NCBI RefSeq assembly: GCF_030150205.1
Contig: NZ_JASLGT010000016.1
Location: 1-64,000, forward strand
DNA from: Niabella sp.
GTDB taxonomy: Bacteria; Bacteroidota; Bacteroidia; Chitinophagales; Chitinophagaceae
Length of the DNA stretch: 64,000 nt
Reading direction: 5' to 3'
The notes below the pieces were generated by a model. The model did no database searches, had not been told where the DNA came from, and saw only the letters and a program-made list of their open reading frames with translations. Positions 45,621 to 56,042 of this stretch are shown piece after piece (positions within the stretch are counted from its first letter, which is position 1; every line of letters starts with the position of its first letter). The translations under genes were made by a program, and so were the position numbers.

Positions 45621-47876
45621 ATGGCGTTTATAAAGATTATCAATGCACGACAGCATAACCTGAAAAATATATCGTTGCAGATTCCCAAGCAATGTATTAC
45701 GGTTTTTACCGGAGTTTCGGGATCGGGGAAATCTTCATTGGTTTTTGAAACGATCGGCGCAGAGGCACAGCGGCAGATCAATGAAACACAGAACAGTTTT
45801 GTCCGCAACCGGCTGCAGCACTATGGCATTGCCGATGTAGATAAGATTGAACAGCTCAACGTTCCCATCATTATCAACCAGAAAAGACTGGGAGGGAATG
45901 CCCGATCCACCGTGGCAACGGCAACGGATGTATATGCATCGCTAAGACTGCTGTATTCGAGATTGGGACAACCATTTGTAGGTTATTCCAATGTGTTTTC
46001 GTTTAATCACCCGCAGGGGATGTGCCTGGAATGTGAGGGCCTGGGTTTTGTACAAACGGTAAACGAGCAACTACTGATCGATAAAGAAAAATCACTGAAT
46101 GAAGGCGCCATCTTATTCCCCACCTTTCAGCCCGGCGGATGGCGGTGGACCCGGTATGCTTACTCCGGTTACTTTGATAACGATAAAAAACTGAAGGACT
46201 TTTCTAAAGAAGAACGGGAGCTCTTGTTCAATGCGAAAGCGCATACACCTCCACGCCCGGGAAAGGAATGGGGGAAAACGGTGAAATATGAGGGACTGAT
46301 TCCCCGGATAGAAAAATCCTTTCTCCGGAAGGATTCCAAAGAAACGCTGGCCCGGAAAGAAACTTTAAAGCAGGTGATTACCACAAGGGTTTGCCCTGTT
46401 TGCAACGGACAGCGGCTCAATAAAAAAATCCTGTCCTGTAAAATCAACGGTAAAAATATCGCGGATTGTACAGCAATGTCGATCGATGCGTTGCTGGATT
46501 TTGTCTGCAAACTGGATGCCGAATCCTATGCGGTCATTATTAAAGAACTCTCAAAAAAATTACAACATATTATAGATATCGGGTTGCAATATCTGACGCT
46601 CGACCGGCGAACAGATACGCTTTCCGGAGGTGAGTCGCAACGGATAAAAATGGTGAAAAACCTGGGAAGCAGCCTGGTGGAATTGCTCTATATCTTTGAC
46701 GAGCCCAGCATCGGGCTGCATCCGAAAGATGTAAAAAATATTGCATCGATTATACAACAGATAAAGGACAAGGGAAATACGGTACTGATCGTGGAGCATG
46801 ATCCGGACCTGATCCGGATCGCGGACTGGATCGTCGATATGGGCACTGGCTCCGGGGTTAACGGCGGTAACCTGGTGTACCAGGGGCGCTTTCCCGGGTT
46901 GAAAAAATCGAAGGGGAAAACGGGGATGTATTTTGCTCAAAAGCCCGTTTACAACCAGGCTCCGAGAAAGCCGCGCGGGCATCTGAAGATCCTGCATGCC
47001 TCCCAAAACAATCTCCGGAATATCAGCGTGGAAATTCCCCGGAACGTGTTCACCGTTGTTACCGGTGTGGCCGGCTCAGGAAAAAGCACGCTGATCAACC
47101 AGGTATTGCCTCGCTTTTATCCGGAGGCTGCCATCATCGATCAGTCTGCTATAAACGCTGGTGCACGGTCAAATCTGTTAACCTACCTGGCACTTTCTGA
47201 TAGGGTCCGGAAATATTTTGCAAAAGCCAACCAGGTATCCGAAAAACTTTTTAGCAGGAATGGCGAAGGCGGATGTAAAAATTGCAAAGGCCTTGGAGTA
47301 GAGAAGATCGATCTGGCATTTATGGATGACGTGGAGCAGCCCTGTGAGGTTTGCGGTGGCTCCGGCTTTGATCCCGGCGTTTTACAATATACCTATCGGG
47401 GACGCAATATTGCCGACATTATGGGCATGACGGTTGCTGAGGCGATTCTTTTTTTTCCGGAGGAGCCGTTCTTTAAAGAATTTGATCGCATGATCCGGCT
47501 GGGGCTGGAATACCTGACGCTTGGCCAGCGGCTGGATGGCTTTTCGGGGGGAGAACGGCAACGGTTAAAACTGGCAAGGGAACTTACCGCTTCCGGTGAT
47601 ATCATCATCCTTGATGAACCAAGCACCGGGCTGCATCCCAGCGATACGGAAAAACTGCTGGTGTTTATCAACAGCCTGGTAGATCGTCATAAAACCGTGA
47701 TCGTTATTGAACATAACCTGGACATTATCGGCCAGGCAGATTGGATCATTGATATGGGGCCGGGAGCGGGGAAATACGGCGGAACCATTGTGTTTCAGGG
47801 TACCGTAACGGAGTTATTAAAGGACCGGTCTTCTGCAACGGGGGTATACCTGCAGCAGTATCTAAACAGGAACTGA
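45621..47876 (+). CDS. UvrA-like ATPase of the short (DrrC) type
   Basis: A 751-residue protein with two ABC modules. Visible are Walker A (GVSGSGKSS), the ABC signature (TLSGGESQRIK) and Walker B (IFDEPSIGLHP) in the first; GVAGSGKST, GFSGGERQRLK and ILDEPSTGLHP in the second. Cys-rich zinc sites are CPVCNGQRL and CKNC/CEVC near the end. UvrA is about 940 residues. This protein is shorter and lacks most of the UvrB-binding insertion, like DrrC and other UvrA2-type proteins linked to drug tolerance. Not part of the toxin island by homology; it marks its right border. Confidence 0.85.
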   Translation: MAFIKIINARQHNLKNISLQIPKQCITVFTGVSGSGKSSLVFETIGAEAQRQINETQNSFVRNRLQHYGIADVDKIEQLNVPIIINQKRLGGNARSTVATATDVYASLRLLYSRLGQPFVGYSNVFSFNHPQGMCLECEGLGFVQTVNEQLLIDKEKSLNEGAILFPTFQPGGWRWTRYAYSGYFDNDKKLKDFSKEERELLFNAKAHTPPRPGKEWGKTVKYEGLIPRIEKSFLRKDSKETLARKETLKQVITTRVCPVCNGQRLNKKILSCKINGKNIADCTAMSIDALLDFVCKLDAESYAVIIKELSKKLQHIIDIGLQYLTLDRRTDTLSGGESQRIKMVKNLGSSLVELLYIFDEPSIGLHPKDVKNIASIIQQIKDKGNTVLIVEHDPDLIRIADWIVDMGTGSGVNGGNLVYQGRFPGLKKSKGKTGMYFAQKPVYNQAPRKPRGHLKILHASQNNLRNISVEIPRNVFTVVTGVAGSGKSTLINQVLPRFYPEAAIIDQSAINAGARSNLLTYLALSDRVRKYFAKANQVSEKLFSRNGEGGCKNCKGLGVEKIDLAFMDDVEQPCEVCGGSGFDPGVLQYTYRGRNIADIMGMTVAEAILFFPEEPFFKEFDRMIRLGLEYLTLGQRLDGFSGGERQRLKLARELTASGDIIILDEPSTGLHPSDTEKLLVFINSLVDRHKTVIVIEHNLDIIGQADWIIDMGPGAGKYGGTIVFQGTVTELLKDRSSATGVYLQQYLNRN

Positions 47877-47965
47877 CCGCGCGGGGATATTAACAAACAC
47901 CATCCCGTCCCTGAAGGCCTTTATAAATTGCGTAATGCTTCATTTTAAAGAAATAAACCATAGTT

Positions 47966-48325
47966 ATGACCGTAGCACAAATGGCAGCCCGCCTGGCGGA
48001 GTTTTGCCGCAACGAACAGTTTAGCCAGGCCCAAAAAGAGTTATACGCGGAGGACGCGGTAAGTATCGAGCCTGTTGAAATCCCGGGGTTTGAGAAGGAA
48101 ACCAGGGGACTGAGGGCCTTAATGGAAAAGGATAAAAAATTCAGCGCAATGGTGGAGGCCCGGTATGGGACTACCGTTTCCGAACCATTGATTGCCGGCA
48201 ATGCCTTCTCCTTTGTGCTCACCATGGATCTTAAAATGAAAGGGGGAAGTCGTGAACAGTTACAGGAACTCTGCGTATATACCGTTAGGGATGGTAAAAT
48301 TATTTCGGAGCAGTTCTTTATGTAG
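47966..48325 (+). CDS. SnoaL-like/NTF2-fold protein
   Basis: A 119-residue protein with the alpha+beta layout of SnoaL-type NTF2-like proteins (helix-rich start, YAEDAVSIEP, KMKGGSREQLQELCVYTVRDG). No catalytic residues can be assigned. It is located 90 bases after the UvrA-like gene and could be cotranscribed. Confidence 0.65.
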   Translation: MTVAQMAARLAEFCRNEQFSQAQKELYAEDAVSIEPVEIPGFEKETRGLRALMEKDKKFSAMVEARYGTTVSEPLIAGNAFSFVLTMDLKMKGGSREQLQELCVYTVRDGKIISEQFFM

Positions 48326-48931
48326 CGGGCCCGGTCTGCAGGCATCATATCCCGGCACTGGTATGCACCTGCAGGATGGCTGAAGGACCGAAAGACCCGG
48401 ATGTACATGGCCTCCAACAGCGCTGGAGGTAAAATGGAATATTGACCGTTCAACCTCCGGTGAGGGTTGAATGTATCCTGCATTGCCGCTTTTACTTTGC
48501 GGAGGCTATTTACATTAAAGCCCTTTTGGCTTTTTGTAACCGCTATTTAAAATATTTGCATTGTAAATAAAGCCGGCGGGCTGAGGCCCTTACCGCGCGT
48601 CCGTCGGCGGAAATCTGCGCTGCTTTTGATCTGCGAGATCCGCGGGAACCGCCGAACGGCTCATTAATCCATAAGCGCTAAACAGGTACGGGATATTGCG
48701 ACGAAACTACCGGCAGTTCCTGGCTTTGCCGGATATAATGGCCGTATGAAAAGTACTGCCCCCTGGTTCGTGTCGCACAAACCACACGCCGCAGCCAGTC
48801 TGCGAAAAGCATTAGAAGAATAGGCCCCCGATATTATTTCATCACTTTATTAACGGCGAAGGTCTTTTGCAGTACCCTGTTAATATTGCAGCGTCATCCG
48901 GGAAAAGATCCGTATAAAAATGTACCGGGTC
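48326..48931. other. Gap between the SnoaL-like gene and the minus-strand regulator
   Basis: No complete gene. An open frame 48668-48823 (ATKLPAVPGFAGYNGR, then SLRKALEE) may be a remnant of a coding sequence. No strong hairpin was noted. Confidence 0.4.
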
Positions 48932-50566
48932 TTACCCTTCATGATTCAGATAACGGATAAAAACCGAAGGCGATAAGCCGGTAAAGGTTTTAAAGATGGC
49001 CGCAAACTGACTGTGTGAGGAAAACCCCGCGGTGGCCGCCAGGGTACTGATCTTATATTGCCGCCAGGCTTTGTTGCTTTTAAGCATATCGATCACATAG
49101 TTGATCCGCAGCTCGTTGATATAGCTGTTAAAGTCTTTTTGTTTGTATTTCCGGATCACAAAAGAAAGATACTTGGTATTGGTATTCAGGTGTGCTGCCA
49201 GGAAAGGGAGCGACATATCATTGGAGGTATACTGCCCGGAATGTTCGAACGCTTCCAGGTTTTGCAGCAGCTTTTGCTCTGTTTCAGGTGGCAGGACCAG
49301 GCCGTCTTTCTTGTCGTCTTTTTCAGGCATTTCTATGGATGCTGCGTTTTCACAGGAACAGGAAGCCGCAACCGTTTCCGCAACGGCTGGCAAAGGGGCC
49401 GGCGGTTGCCGTGTATCTATGGGCGCTGCGTATTGTGCCCGTTGCCGCTCTTTTGCAGCGGCTTGTTCCAGTATGCGCTTAAATTGTTCCAGTTTTTTTT
49501 GCTGTATGCTCCGGTACCGGATAAAAAAAAGCATACCGGTGCCCAGTAACAGCAGGCAGGCGATCATATACCAGGTTTTGCGGCTGCTTTTTTCTTCGGC
49601 TGCGGCTTGTTTCTTTTTCAGGGAAAGGAAGGTGTTCCCATAAAAGCTTGCGGTGTTCTTAGACAGCTGTTCTGCTACAGTATCCAGTGTATTGCGGGCG
49701 GCTTCCATGCGGGCAAGGTCCTGTGTTTTGGCATAATAGGTTTGCAGCACTTTATAGATCCTGTTTTTTAACCGCAGGTCCTCCAGGGTAGCGGCCAGTT
49801 TTGCAGCGCTGTCTATATAGGGTTGCGCGGTTTTTAATTCGTTTTGAACGGTATAAATGGCTGCCAGTCCTGCATAGGCCTGACCGGTAACATGATTGAA
49901 TGCCCCCGGTAAAAGTATCAGGGCGTTTTTATAATGATAGATGGCACTGTCATATATCTTCATATGGTCATAACATTGCCCCAGCTGCTGCTCATTATCC
50001 GCGGTAAAAAAATCCCTGTTTTTTTCCGTATGGTTAAAAAAGGGCTGTGCGTTTTGCAGTTGCCGGATGGCTTCAGGATAATGCTCCTGTGCCATTTCGG
50101 AGTACGCCAGCTCCTGCTGTATCATGCCCAGCGTGGCATTGCGCTCGCCAGGACGATTGATTTTATGCGCCAGCTGCCGGGCTTCCAGGGCATAGGCTTT
50201 TGACTGGTCATATAACCGTACCTTCCGGTACTGGGCTGCCAGGAAGCCGCAAACCCTTACCCGCCAGTTATAATTATCCGTTGTTTTAATAAGGGCATAA
50301 GACCGCTCTGCATAGCTGATGGATTGGTTGAATGCTTCTTTAAACTCGTAAAAAGAGGCAATGAGCATCAGGCTCCGAACCTTGTATTCCGGTGTTTTGG
50401 AGCTGCGATAGAGCGAATCTGCAATGGCAATGGCCCGGTCCATATTTTTCGGGGCGATCTCATCCATTGCCTGGTCATAGATCCGGTTATAGGCAGCGGA
50501 GTCCTGGGCCTTAACAAAAACCGGTGCCAGCAGCAATATCCATACCCGGAATGCCTTTATGCTCAT
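48932..50566 (-). CDS. TPR sensor with AraC-type DNA-binding domain 1
   Basis: A 544-residue protein. Signal peptide or signal anchor, TPR-like helical repeats (residues about 20-320), one membrane helix (WYMIACLLLLGTGMLFFI) near residue 340, a linker with Pro/Ala-rich stretches, and a C-terminal AraC helix-turn-helix pair (FNSYINELRINYVIDML, TLAATAGFSSHSQFAAIFK). This one-component, membrane-bound layout is common in Bacteroidota. It is divergent from its paralogue at 51053. Confidence 0.85.
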   Translation of the reverse strand: MSIKAFRVWILLLAPVFVKAQDSAAYNRIYDQAMDEIAPKNMDRAIAIADSLYRSSKTPEYKVRSLMLIASFYEFKEAFNQSISYAERSYALIKTTDNYNWRVRVCGFLAAQYRKVRLYDQSKAYALEARQLAHKINRPGERNATLGMIQQELAYSEMAQEHYPEAIRQLQNAQPFFNHTEKNRDFFTADNEQQLGQCYDHMKIYDSAIYHYKNALILLPGAFNHVTGQAYAGLAAIYTVQNELKTAQPYIDSAAKLAATLEDLRLKNRIYKVLQTYYAKTQDLARMEAARNTLDTVAEQLSKNTASFYGNTFLSLKKKQAAAEEKSSRKTWYMIACLLLLGTGMLFFIRYRSIQQKKLEQFKRILEQAAAKERQRAQYAAPIDTRQPPAPLPAVAETVAASCSCENAASIEMPEKDDKKDGLVLPPETEQKLLQNLEAFEHSGQYTSNDMSLPFLAAHLNTNTKYLSFVIRKYKQKDFNSYINELRINYVIDMLKSNKAWRQYKISTLAATAGFSSHSQFAAIFKTFTGLSPSVFIRYLNHEG

Positions 50567-51052
50567 GTTCGTCAGTTTGTATTACCTGCAAAGAAGGGGG
50601 AACAATATTTTTTAATATCCGTCTCTGGAAGCAAGAAGCCGCTGAGCTCGTAAAATTCTAAAATAAGCGTGCCGGTGTAAAAATATAAGATCGGTGTAAT
50701 GTGAATGCCCGGAATACCTGTCATTTTTCGGGAATTTTGCTATACAAGGTCTGGATAAAACAGATCCCCGAACCTGTTTGTAGGTTATTTTTGTGGCCGG
50801 AAACGGGTGGTAAGCATTATCTGCTGTGACCGGCCAATTGTATGTTGATTTTTGTTTTTTTGTAATTTACTGATTAGTAACGTTTATTGTCTTTGTGATT
50901 TTGAAGAATAATAAAGTGCCGGAATTTTGACAGATTTTTTTGCCGGAAGATGCCTGCTCCATTAGTTTCGTGCGCAGATCAACTTCCGGCTTGTGGTTAC
51001 CAGCTAAAATCACTGCTGCAATTGGTTATTAAGGCAAAATGAGAAAAGGGAT
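50567..51052. other. Divergent intergenic region of the TPR-AraC pair
   Basis: Carries the promoter of the plus-strand regulator (50919-50970, separate entry). A similar box CGGGAATTTTG lies at 50739 without a matching TAnnTTTG element at the right distance. I could not place a clear promoter for the minus-strand gene. Confidence 0.5.
50919..50970 (+). promoter_or_regulatory. Promoter with GCCGGAA box before the regulator at 51053
   Basis: TTTG ends at 50942 and TAGTTTCG occupies 50963-50970, with 20 bases between, matching the Bacteroidota promoter consensus (TTTG-N19-21-TAnnTTTG) except for one base. A CCGGAATTTTG box lies at 50919-50929, 13 bases upstream of the TTTG end. Confidence 0.65.
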
Positions 51053-52798
51053 ATGGCGATTTTTTTTCAGTACCGGAATAAGTGTAAACCAATTATTAAC
51101 CAGGCAAATAAGCGCAGGAGCAGTAAAGCCTGCTTTTTTTCTTTCTTTTCATGTAAAGCATATAGTAAAGTATTGTTTTACTGGTTCTGTACGGCCGTTC
51201 TCCTGGTGTCTTCCAGGGATGCCCGGGCCCAGGATTCGATCGCGTTCGACAAAATTTACAACAGAATTTCCAAGGAAATAGCCCCCAAAGACCTACCCGC
51301 CGCATTGGCTGCGGCCGACTCGTTGTACGGGGCCTCTCACAAAACGGTGTTGCGCATCCGGAGCATGATGCTGGTTGCAAGGTTGTACCAGCAGAAAGAG
51401 GATATTGAAAAAGCCATAGAATATGCGCAAAAGCTGGAGAAACTGGCCGGGGAAACGGGCGACTACGCCTGGCAGGCAAAAGGGAACGCATACCTGGCGG
51501 GCCTTTACCGCATAACGGAGCTTTACAACAAAGCCCGGGAATATTCGGAAAAAGCCCTGAAGATCATACCCAAAATTGCAGATCCCGAGCAGGCCAACAA
51601 TACCCGGGGCCTGTTGCTGCAGGAGCTGGCCTTCAGCAATATGGATGGGGAACACAACCGGCAGGCGATCGGGTACCTGCAACAGGCAGGGGAGAGTTTC
51701 AATAAACTGAAAATTAACAGGGATTTTTTGCTCCGGAGTAATGAGCGCCTTCTGGGCGACAACTACCGCCTGCTTAAACGCTACGATACGGCGCTGATAC
51801 ACTATAAGCGGGCAGAGGCATTGAGCTCCGGGATCCCGGCCGACTATATCACCGGTTTATTGTACAAGGGCATGGCAGAAACGGAACTGGAGAATGGAAA
51901 CCTGCCGGAAGTGAAGCGCTACCTGGATAAAGCGGAGCAGGTAGCCGATGCATCGCAATATTTACAGATAAAGGAAGCCATTTACGCGCTCTCAAAAAGA
52001 TATTACGCGCAGGTAAAGGACCAGGAAAAGCTGGCTGCGGCCCGTGAAAAAAAGGACTCGGTAACCGGCGAACTCCTGGATAAAAGAGCCGAGCTGCTGG
52101 ATAAAACCTATCGAAAACTGGAACAAAGAGGCATAAAGGCTGAGCAGGTCAGTAATGTAAAAACAGGGGTGATCCTCGGCGCTTTGTTGCTGCTTGTTTC
52201 CTGTGTTGTCTTTTTTATCCTGTACCGCCGGAAAAAGCACCGGCAACTGGCCCAGTTTGAGGCCATCCTGGAGCAGCTGCGTAAAAAGGAAAAGGAATCA
52301 TCCCTGGCACCGGAAGCAACTCCGGTAACAGAGGAGCTGCACGATGAACCCGTTGTGGCTGAATCACTCACAGCGCAGTTGCCGGTTGCAGAAAGTCCGG
52401 AACAGCGCCCGGATGCCCCCGAAAAAAGGATCATGCCCGAAGAAACCGAGTTAAGGCTCTTGAAACGGCTGACAGATTTTGAACAATCGGATCTTTTCCT
52501 GGATGGTGGTCTTTCTTTTTCGTCGCTGGCTACCAGGCTGAATACCAATACAAAGTACCTTTCTTATCTAATTAAAGTACATAAAAAGGCCGACTTTAAC
52601 GGTTATATCAATGAGCTTAGAGTAAACTATATTATTGAAAAACTAAACCATCACCCGGAATGGAGGCACTATAAGATCAGTGCCCTGGCTACGGCTGCGG
52701 GCTTTTCTTCCCATAGCCAGTTTGCTGCGGTATTTAAAACATTTACCGGGTTATCACCCTCTGTTTTTGTGAAATACCTGGATAAGGTACACGAGTGA
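51053..52798 (+). CDS. TPR sensor with AraC-type DNA-binding domain 2
   Basis: A 581-residue paralogue of the protein at 48932-50566: signal sequence, TPR-like repeats, a membrane helix (VILGALLLLVSCVVFFILY) and a C-terminal AraC helix-turn-helix (FNGYINELRVNYIIEKL, ALATAAGFSSHSQFAAVFK). The first 45 residues are an unusually long, Lys/Arg- and Phe-rich leader; a later start is possible. Preceded by a promoter with the CCGGAA box shared with three downstream genes. Confidence 0.85.
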   Translation: MAIFFQYRNKCKPIINQANKRRSSKACFFSFFSCKAYSKVLFYWFCTAVLLVSSRDARAQDSIAFDKIYNRISKEIAPKDLPAALAAADSLYGASHKTVLRIRSMMLVARLYQQKEDIEKAIEYAQKLEKLAGETGDYAWQAKGNAYLAGLYRITELYNKAREYSEKALKIIPKIADPEQANNTRGLLLQELAFSNMDGEHNRQAIGYLQQAGESFNKLKINRDFLLRSNERLLGDNYRLLKRYDTALIHYKRAEALSSGIPADYITGLLYKGMAETELENGNLPEVKRYLDKAEQVADASQYLQIKEAIYALSKRYYAQVKDQEKLAAAREKKDSVTGELLDKRAELLDKTYRKLEQRGIKAEQVSNVKTGVILGALLLLVSCVVFFILYRRKKHRQLAQFEAILEQLRKKEKESSLAPEATPVTEELHDEPVVAESLTAQLPVAESPEQRPDAPEKRIMPEETELRLLKRLTDFEQSDLFLDGGLSFSSLATRLNTNTKYLSYLIKVHKKADFNGYINELRVNYIIEKLNHHPEWRHYKISALATAAGFSSHSQFAAVFKTFTGLSPSVFVKYLDKVHE

Positions 52799-53498
52799 TA
52801 GAGCGCGTTCTTTTCTTTTGCCGGTGCCTGCATGGAAAAATTACCCCGGCGACCACCCGATACTATCGATTTTCGGGATTTTTGACAGACAAGTCTTCCC
52901 GCAAAAGAGTCCGGTGCTGTTTTGGGTGGTATGTTTGTGATTGCGATTCCCGGTCACCGTTGCCAGCAGGATCTTCCCTTTTACTGTCTCTTTTATAGTG
53001 TTTATATATATGCGGTAGCAACCGTGCGCCGGGAAGCGCTGCGTAACACCGTGTAGTAATATCATTTAAAGCTGCTTTTTCAAAAAATACTAAGGGGCTG
53101 CCTATGAACCGGGGAGTATTTCTTTACTCCCTTTTTTGGCTGGGTAAATGATTCGGGAAGGGTAGGCTTTTTTAAAAATGGTTGAAACGTTTTTTTTGTA
53201 AATATTTGGGTATTAAAATTTTGTGATTTTTTAAACTTGGGTATGCTACTGGTTTTCCGGAATTTTGGTAGGGCCTTTTTTGTTAATAGATGGCCGCCCC
53301 GGTAGTTTCGTGGCTACGCCCGGCCGCTGTAATACTTCAAGCGCCCTTTAGTAAAGTTTGAAACCTCAGTAGCCTGCCATGAAATCATTGTGCAAACTAC
53401 CAACTGGTAGTGCGGTATCTTTTTGAAGTTCTAATACCCGTTCTCTGCCGGATGGGTCTGTATATTTTTATTATCTATCATACTAAGCCTCCCTGCTT
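52799..53498. other. Leader region of the M43 protease gene
   Basis: About 700 bases without a gene. It contains the promoter at 53255-53310 (separate entry), leaving a long 5' leader of about 190 bases. Near 52871 is CGGGATTTTTGACAG, similar to the box of the promoter before 51053, without a matching -7 element. Confidence 0.45.
53255..53310 (+). promoter_or_regulatory. Promoter with TTCCGGAA box before the M43 protease
   Basis: TTTG ends at 53282 and TAGTTTCG occupies 53303-53310, with a spacing of 20 bases as in the promoter before 51053. The palindrome TTCCGGAA followed by TTTTGGTAG starts at 53255. The promoter lies about 190 bases from the start codon. Confidence 0.65.
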
Positions 53499-55529
53499 AT
53501 GAGCACTTTTTTTAAGAAAAATCGTTCGTTTTTAATCGTTCTGCTGTTATTGTTGTCCGTATCCCCAAAAGCAGGTGCCCAAAAAAAGGAGGTATGCGGC
53601 TTTGATGCGCGACTTAAACGACAGATGGCCAGCCCGCAGATTGCACAACAGATTATAGCGGCCGGAACAGCAATAAGCCGTAAACAGGATGTGTTGAAGA
53701 ATTTGCGCCAGACCAGTAAAAACCGGGAAGTACTTCCGGGGCCCGTGTACCAGATCCCCGTGGTGGTGCATGTCTTATACCGGCCTGCGGACGCTGTCCC
53801 TGGTGCTCCCGGCACTCCGAACGCCTATGACGATAATTCTACGGATCATCCTACGGATGCAGCTATTAACAGTATGATCAATTTCCTGAACCAGGTATAC
53901 GCCGGGCAGTATGCATCCGGGGGCATCAGCACACCGATCCGTTTTGTGCTGGCCAAACGGGACCCCAATTGTAATGCAACCACCGGTATTGTACGAACAA
54001 AGGTTACGGATAGCCGGTATGTAGCGGATGGACTCCGGGATGGCAGTACAGGGCCCGGCATGCCTGAGGCGGAACTGCTGGCCCTGAGCAAATGGCCGCG
54101 GAACGAATACTATAATATCTGGATCGTGCATAAGATCGGTGATGGGGGTACCAATGGGTATGCTTATTTTCCCAACCGGTATAACGAAGAGGATGGCACC
54201 GTACTGGATGCACGCGTGGTAAACGGCACCGCCTTAACCCTGCCCCATGAAATAGGACATGCTCTTGCGCTGTACCACACTTTTGAAAGCAAAACCAATG
54301 GAGACGAAGAATCCATTTGCCCGGTAAATGCCAATCCGAACACCGATGGCGATGAGGTGGCCGATACCGACCCACATAAAAAATCCTGGACCTGTTTTGC
54401 CCCGGGTACAATCAACGATTGTACCAACCAGGCATGGGGTAATTCCCGTACCAATATCATGAGCTATTTCAGCTGTCGCGACCGGTTTACCCCCGGTCAG
54501 GGTGATCGGCTGCAGGCCACAATGCTTACGGAACGCTATAGTTTAATTTCCTCACTTGGGGATCAGCCACCATCCGGAATAGCTGTTACTTCCATCGATC
54601 ATAAAACAGTGGTGTCTGAGCCGGATAACGGGTTTGGGATGGGGCCCCTGCTGGTAAAATTGAATACGATGTACTACCAGTCGGATGCATACAGATCCAC
54701 ATCAAAGATTGCCTATGAAGACAAAACCTGTACCATTGGCACCACGCTGTCAAAAACGGGCAGTTATACCATCGAAGTGTCAACGGGGTTAAACCAGCAG
54801 CGGGTTAAAGTATGGCTGGATCTGAATAATGATGGCTTGTATGGTTCGGGTGAATTAGTGGGAAGCAGCAACCCTTCAACGGGCGGCGATTATACACATA
54901 GCATTGCCATACCTCCGGCGGTATTAAGTAGCGCAACCGTATTGAATACACCGTTACGTATGAGGGTGGCGGCAGATTATGGCGGCAGCCCGGATTATAG
55001 TTATAATTCTGAACTGGAATATGGCCAGATGGAAGACTTTGCGGTTACCATTACCGATGCGGTGCTGCCCGTACAGTTTGGCGTCGTTACTGCGGTGCTC
55101 AATAATGGATTGTTAAAAGTGAACTGGACATCGGAAAGCGAGGTAAATAATGAAAAATACCTGGTACAGGTATCAAAAGACGGGAACATCTTCTATACGA
55201 TCGGCGAACAAAAATCCCTTGCACCTTCGGGTAATTCCGATACAGCTGTTGCATATAGTTTCTCTATGGGAATGGATCGCTTAGGTGTGGCCCTTGCCGG
55301 ACTGGCATTGCTGGGGCTGCTTTCTTTCCCCGCCGGCAGCAAAAAGAAATACCGGGTATATATGGCGGCACTGATGGTTGTGGCTGCATTGATAGCAGGA
55401 CATTCCTGTAATAAAAGGGAAAAGGAATTTACAACAGGTACCGGAGGCGATCTGTATGTAAGAGTGGCGCAGGTTGATAAGGAAGGCAGTATTGGTTATT
55501 CAAAAGTAGTAAAGGTGATAAAAGAATAA
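53499..55529 (+). CDS. Secreted M43-type metalloprotease with GEVS and membrane-hairpin tail
   Basis: A 676-residue protein. Signal peptide (LIVLLLLLSVSPKAGAQ), then a zinc peptidase of the M43 type with HEIGHALALYHTFE near residue 250 and the Met-turn NIMSYFSC. A GEVS-like beta region follows (LDLNNDGLYGSGE). Then come an FN3-like segment (VNNEKYLVQVSKDGN) and a tail with two membrane segments separated by KKKYR and ending YSKVVKVIKE. A normal type IX sorting domain is not visible. The tail is shared with the proteins at 56043 and 57775. Confidence 0.85.
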   Translation: MSTFFKKNRSFLIVLLLLLSVSPKAGAQKKEVCGFDARLKRQMASPQIAQQIIAAGTAISRKQDVLKNLRQTSKNREVLPGPVYQIPVVVHVLYRPADAVPGAPGTPNAYDDNSTDHPTDAAINSMINFLNQVYAGQYASGGISTPIRFVLAKRDPNCNATTGIVRTKVTDSRYVADGLRDGSTGPGMPEAELLALSKWPRNEYYNIWIVHKIGDGGTNGYAYFPNRYNEEDGTVLDARVVNGTALTLPHEIGHALALYHTFESKTNGDEESICPVNANPNTDGDEVADTDPHKKSWTCFAPGTINDCTNQAWGNSRTNIMSYFSCRDRFTPGQGDRLQATMLTERYSLISSLGDQPPSGIAVTSIDHKTVVSEPDNGFGMGPLLVKLNTMYYQSDAYRSTSKIAYEDKTCTIGTTLSKTGSYTIEVSTGLNQQRVKVWLDLNNDGLYGSGELVGSSNPSTGGDYTHSIAIPPAVLSSATVLNTPLRMRVAADYGGSPDYSYNSELEYGQMEDFAVTITDAVLPVQFGVVTAVLNNGLLKVNWTSESEVNNEKYLVQVSKDGNIFYTIGEQKSLAPSGNSDTAVAYSFSMGMDRLGVALAGLALLGLLSFPAGSKKKYRVYMAALMVVAALIAGHSCNKREKEFTTGTGGDLYVRVAQVDKEGSIGYSKVVKVIKE

Positions 55530-56042
55530 TGTTCAATAGGCCGCCTGTTGATGACCGGTGCTGAAGAATGGTATAAGGCTGCATCGCAACATGACCTTTA
55601 GCCCGGTCATGATCGCTGCCCGGTTTTTGATCCTACCCAGGTGGTAAACAAACCACCATGAAACCGGAGGGAGGTTGGGCTGGCCCCGCCCGGTAAATCC
55701 GTTGGATGATTCTCGGTTTTTTTACTGCCGGCATCCGGCACACCTGCGGCTAATGGCAACAGGAATCGGAGGGATGTTTAATAACAGGCCCTATGATCCT
55801 GGTATGAATGAAACCGGCAATGCAGACAATAAAAAGAAACGACGGCGGGAGGGCCGGCCGCTTTTTTATGGATCGCACAGGTGATAAACATAGAATGGTA
55901 CGTTACTCAACAGTTATTAAAATAAATAATGAATAGCTGGATGTATTTTATATATATAGAGTGTTTATATTTACAGGGTAAAAGCCTCGTTACGGAAAAT
56001 GCACCGGAGGCCTTGCAAAAACCCTCTAAAATCCTAGCGCTT
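55530..56042. other. Intergenic region between the protease and the next secreted protein
   Basis: No supported gene; the open frame at 55675 is a C/G-rich artefact. No clear TAnnTTTG promoter was recognised, so the downstream gene's promoter is unknown. Confidence 0.4.

Noticed and set aside
50739..50760. Additional promoter with the CGGGAATTTTG box
   Set aside because: No TAnnTTTG element lies 19-21 bases downstream of a TTTG, so it may only be a binding box or chance.
55675..55884. Small gene between the M43 protease and the next secreted protein
   Set aside because: Arg/Pro-rich translation, no recognisable start region and no support from neighbours.
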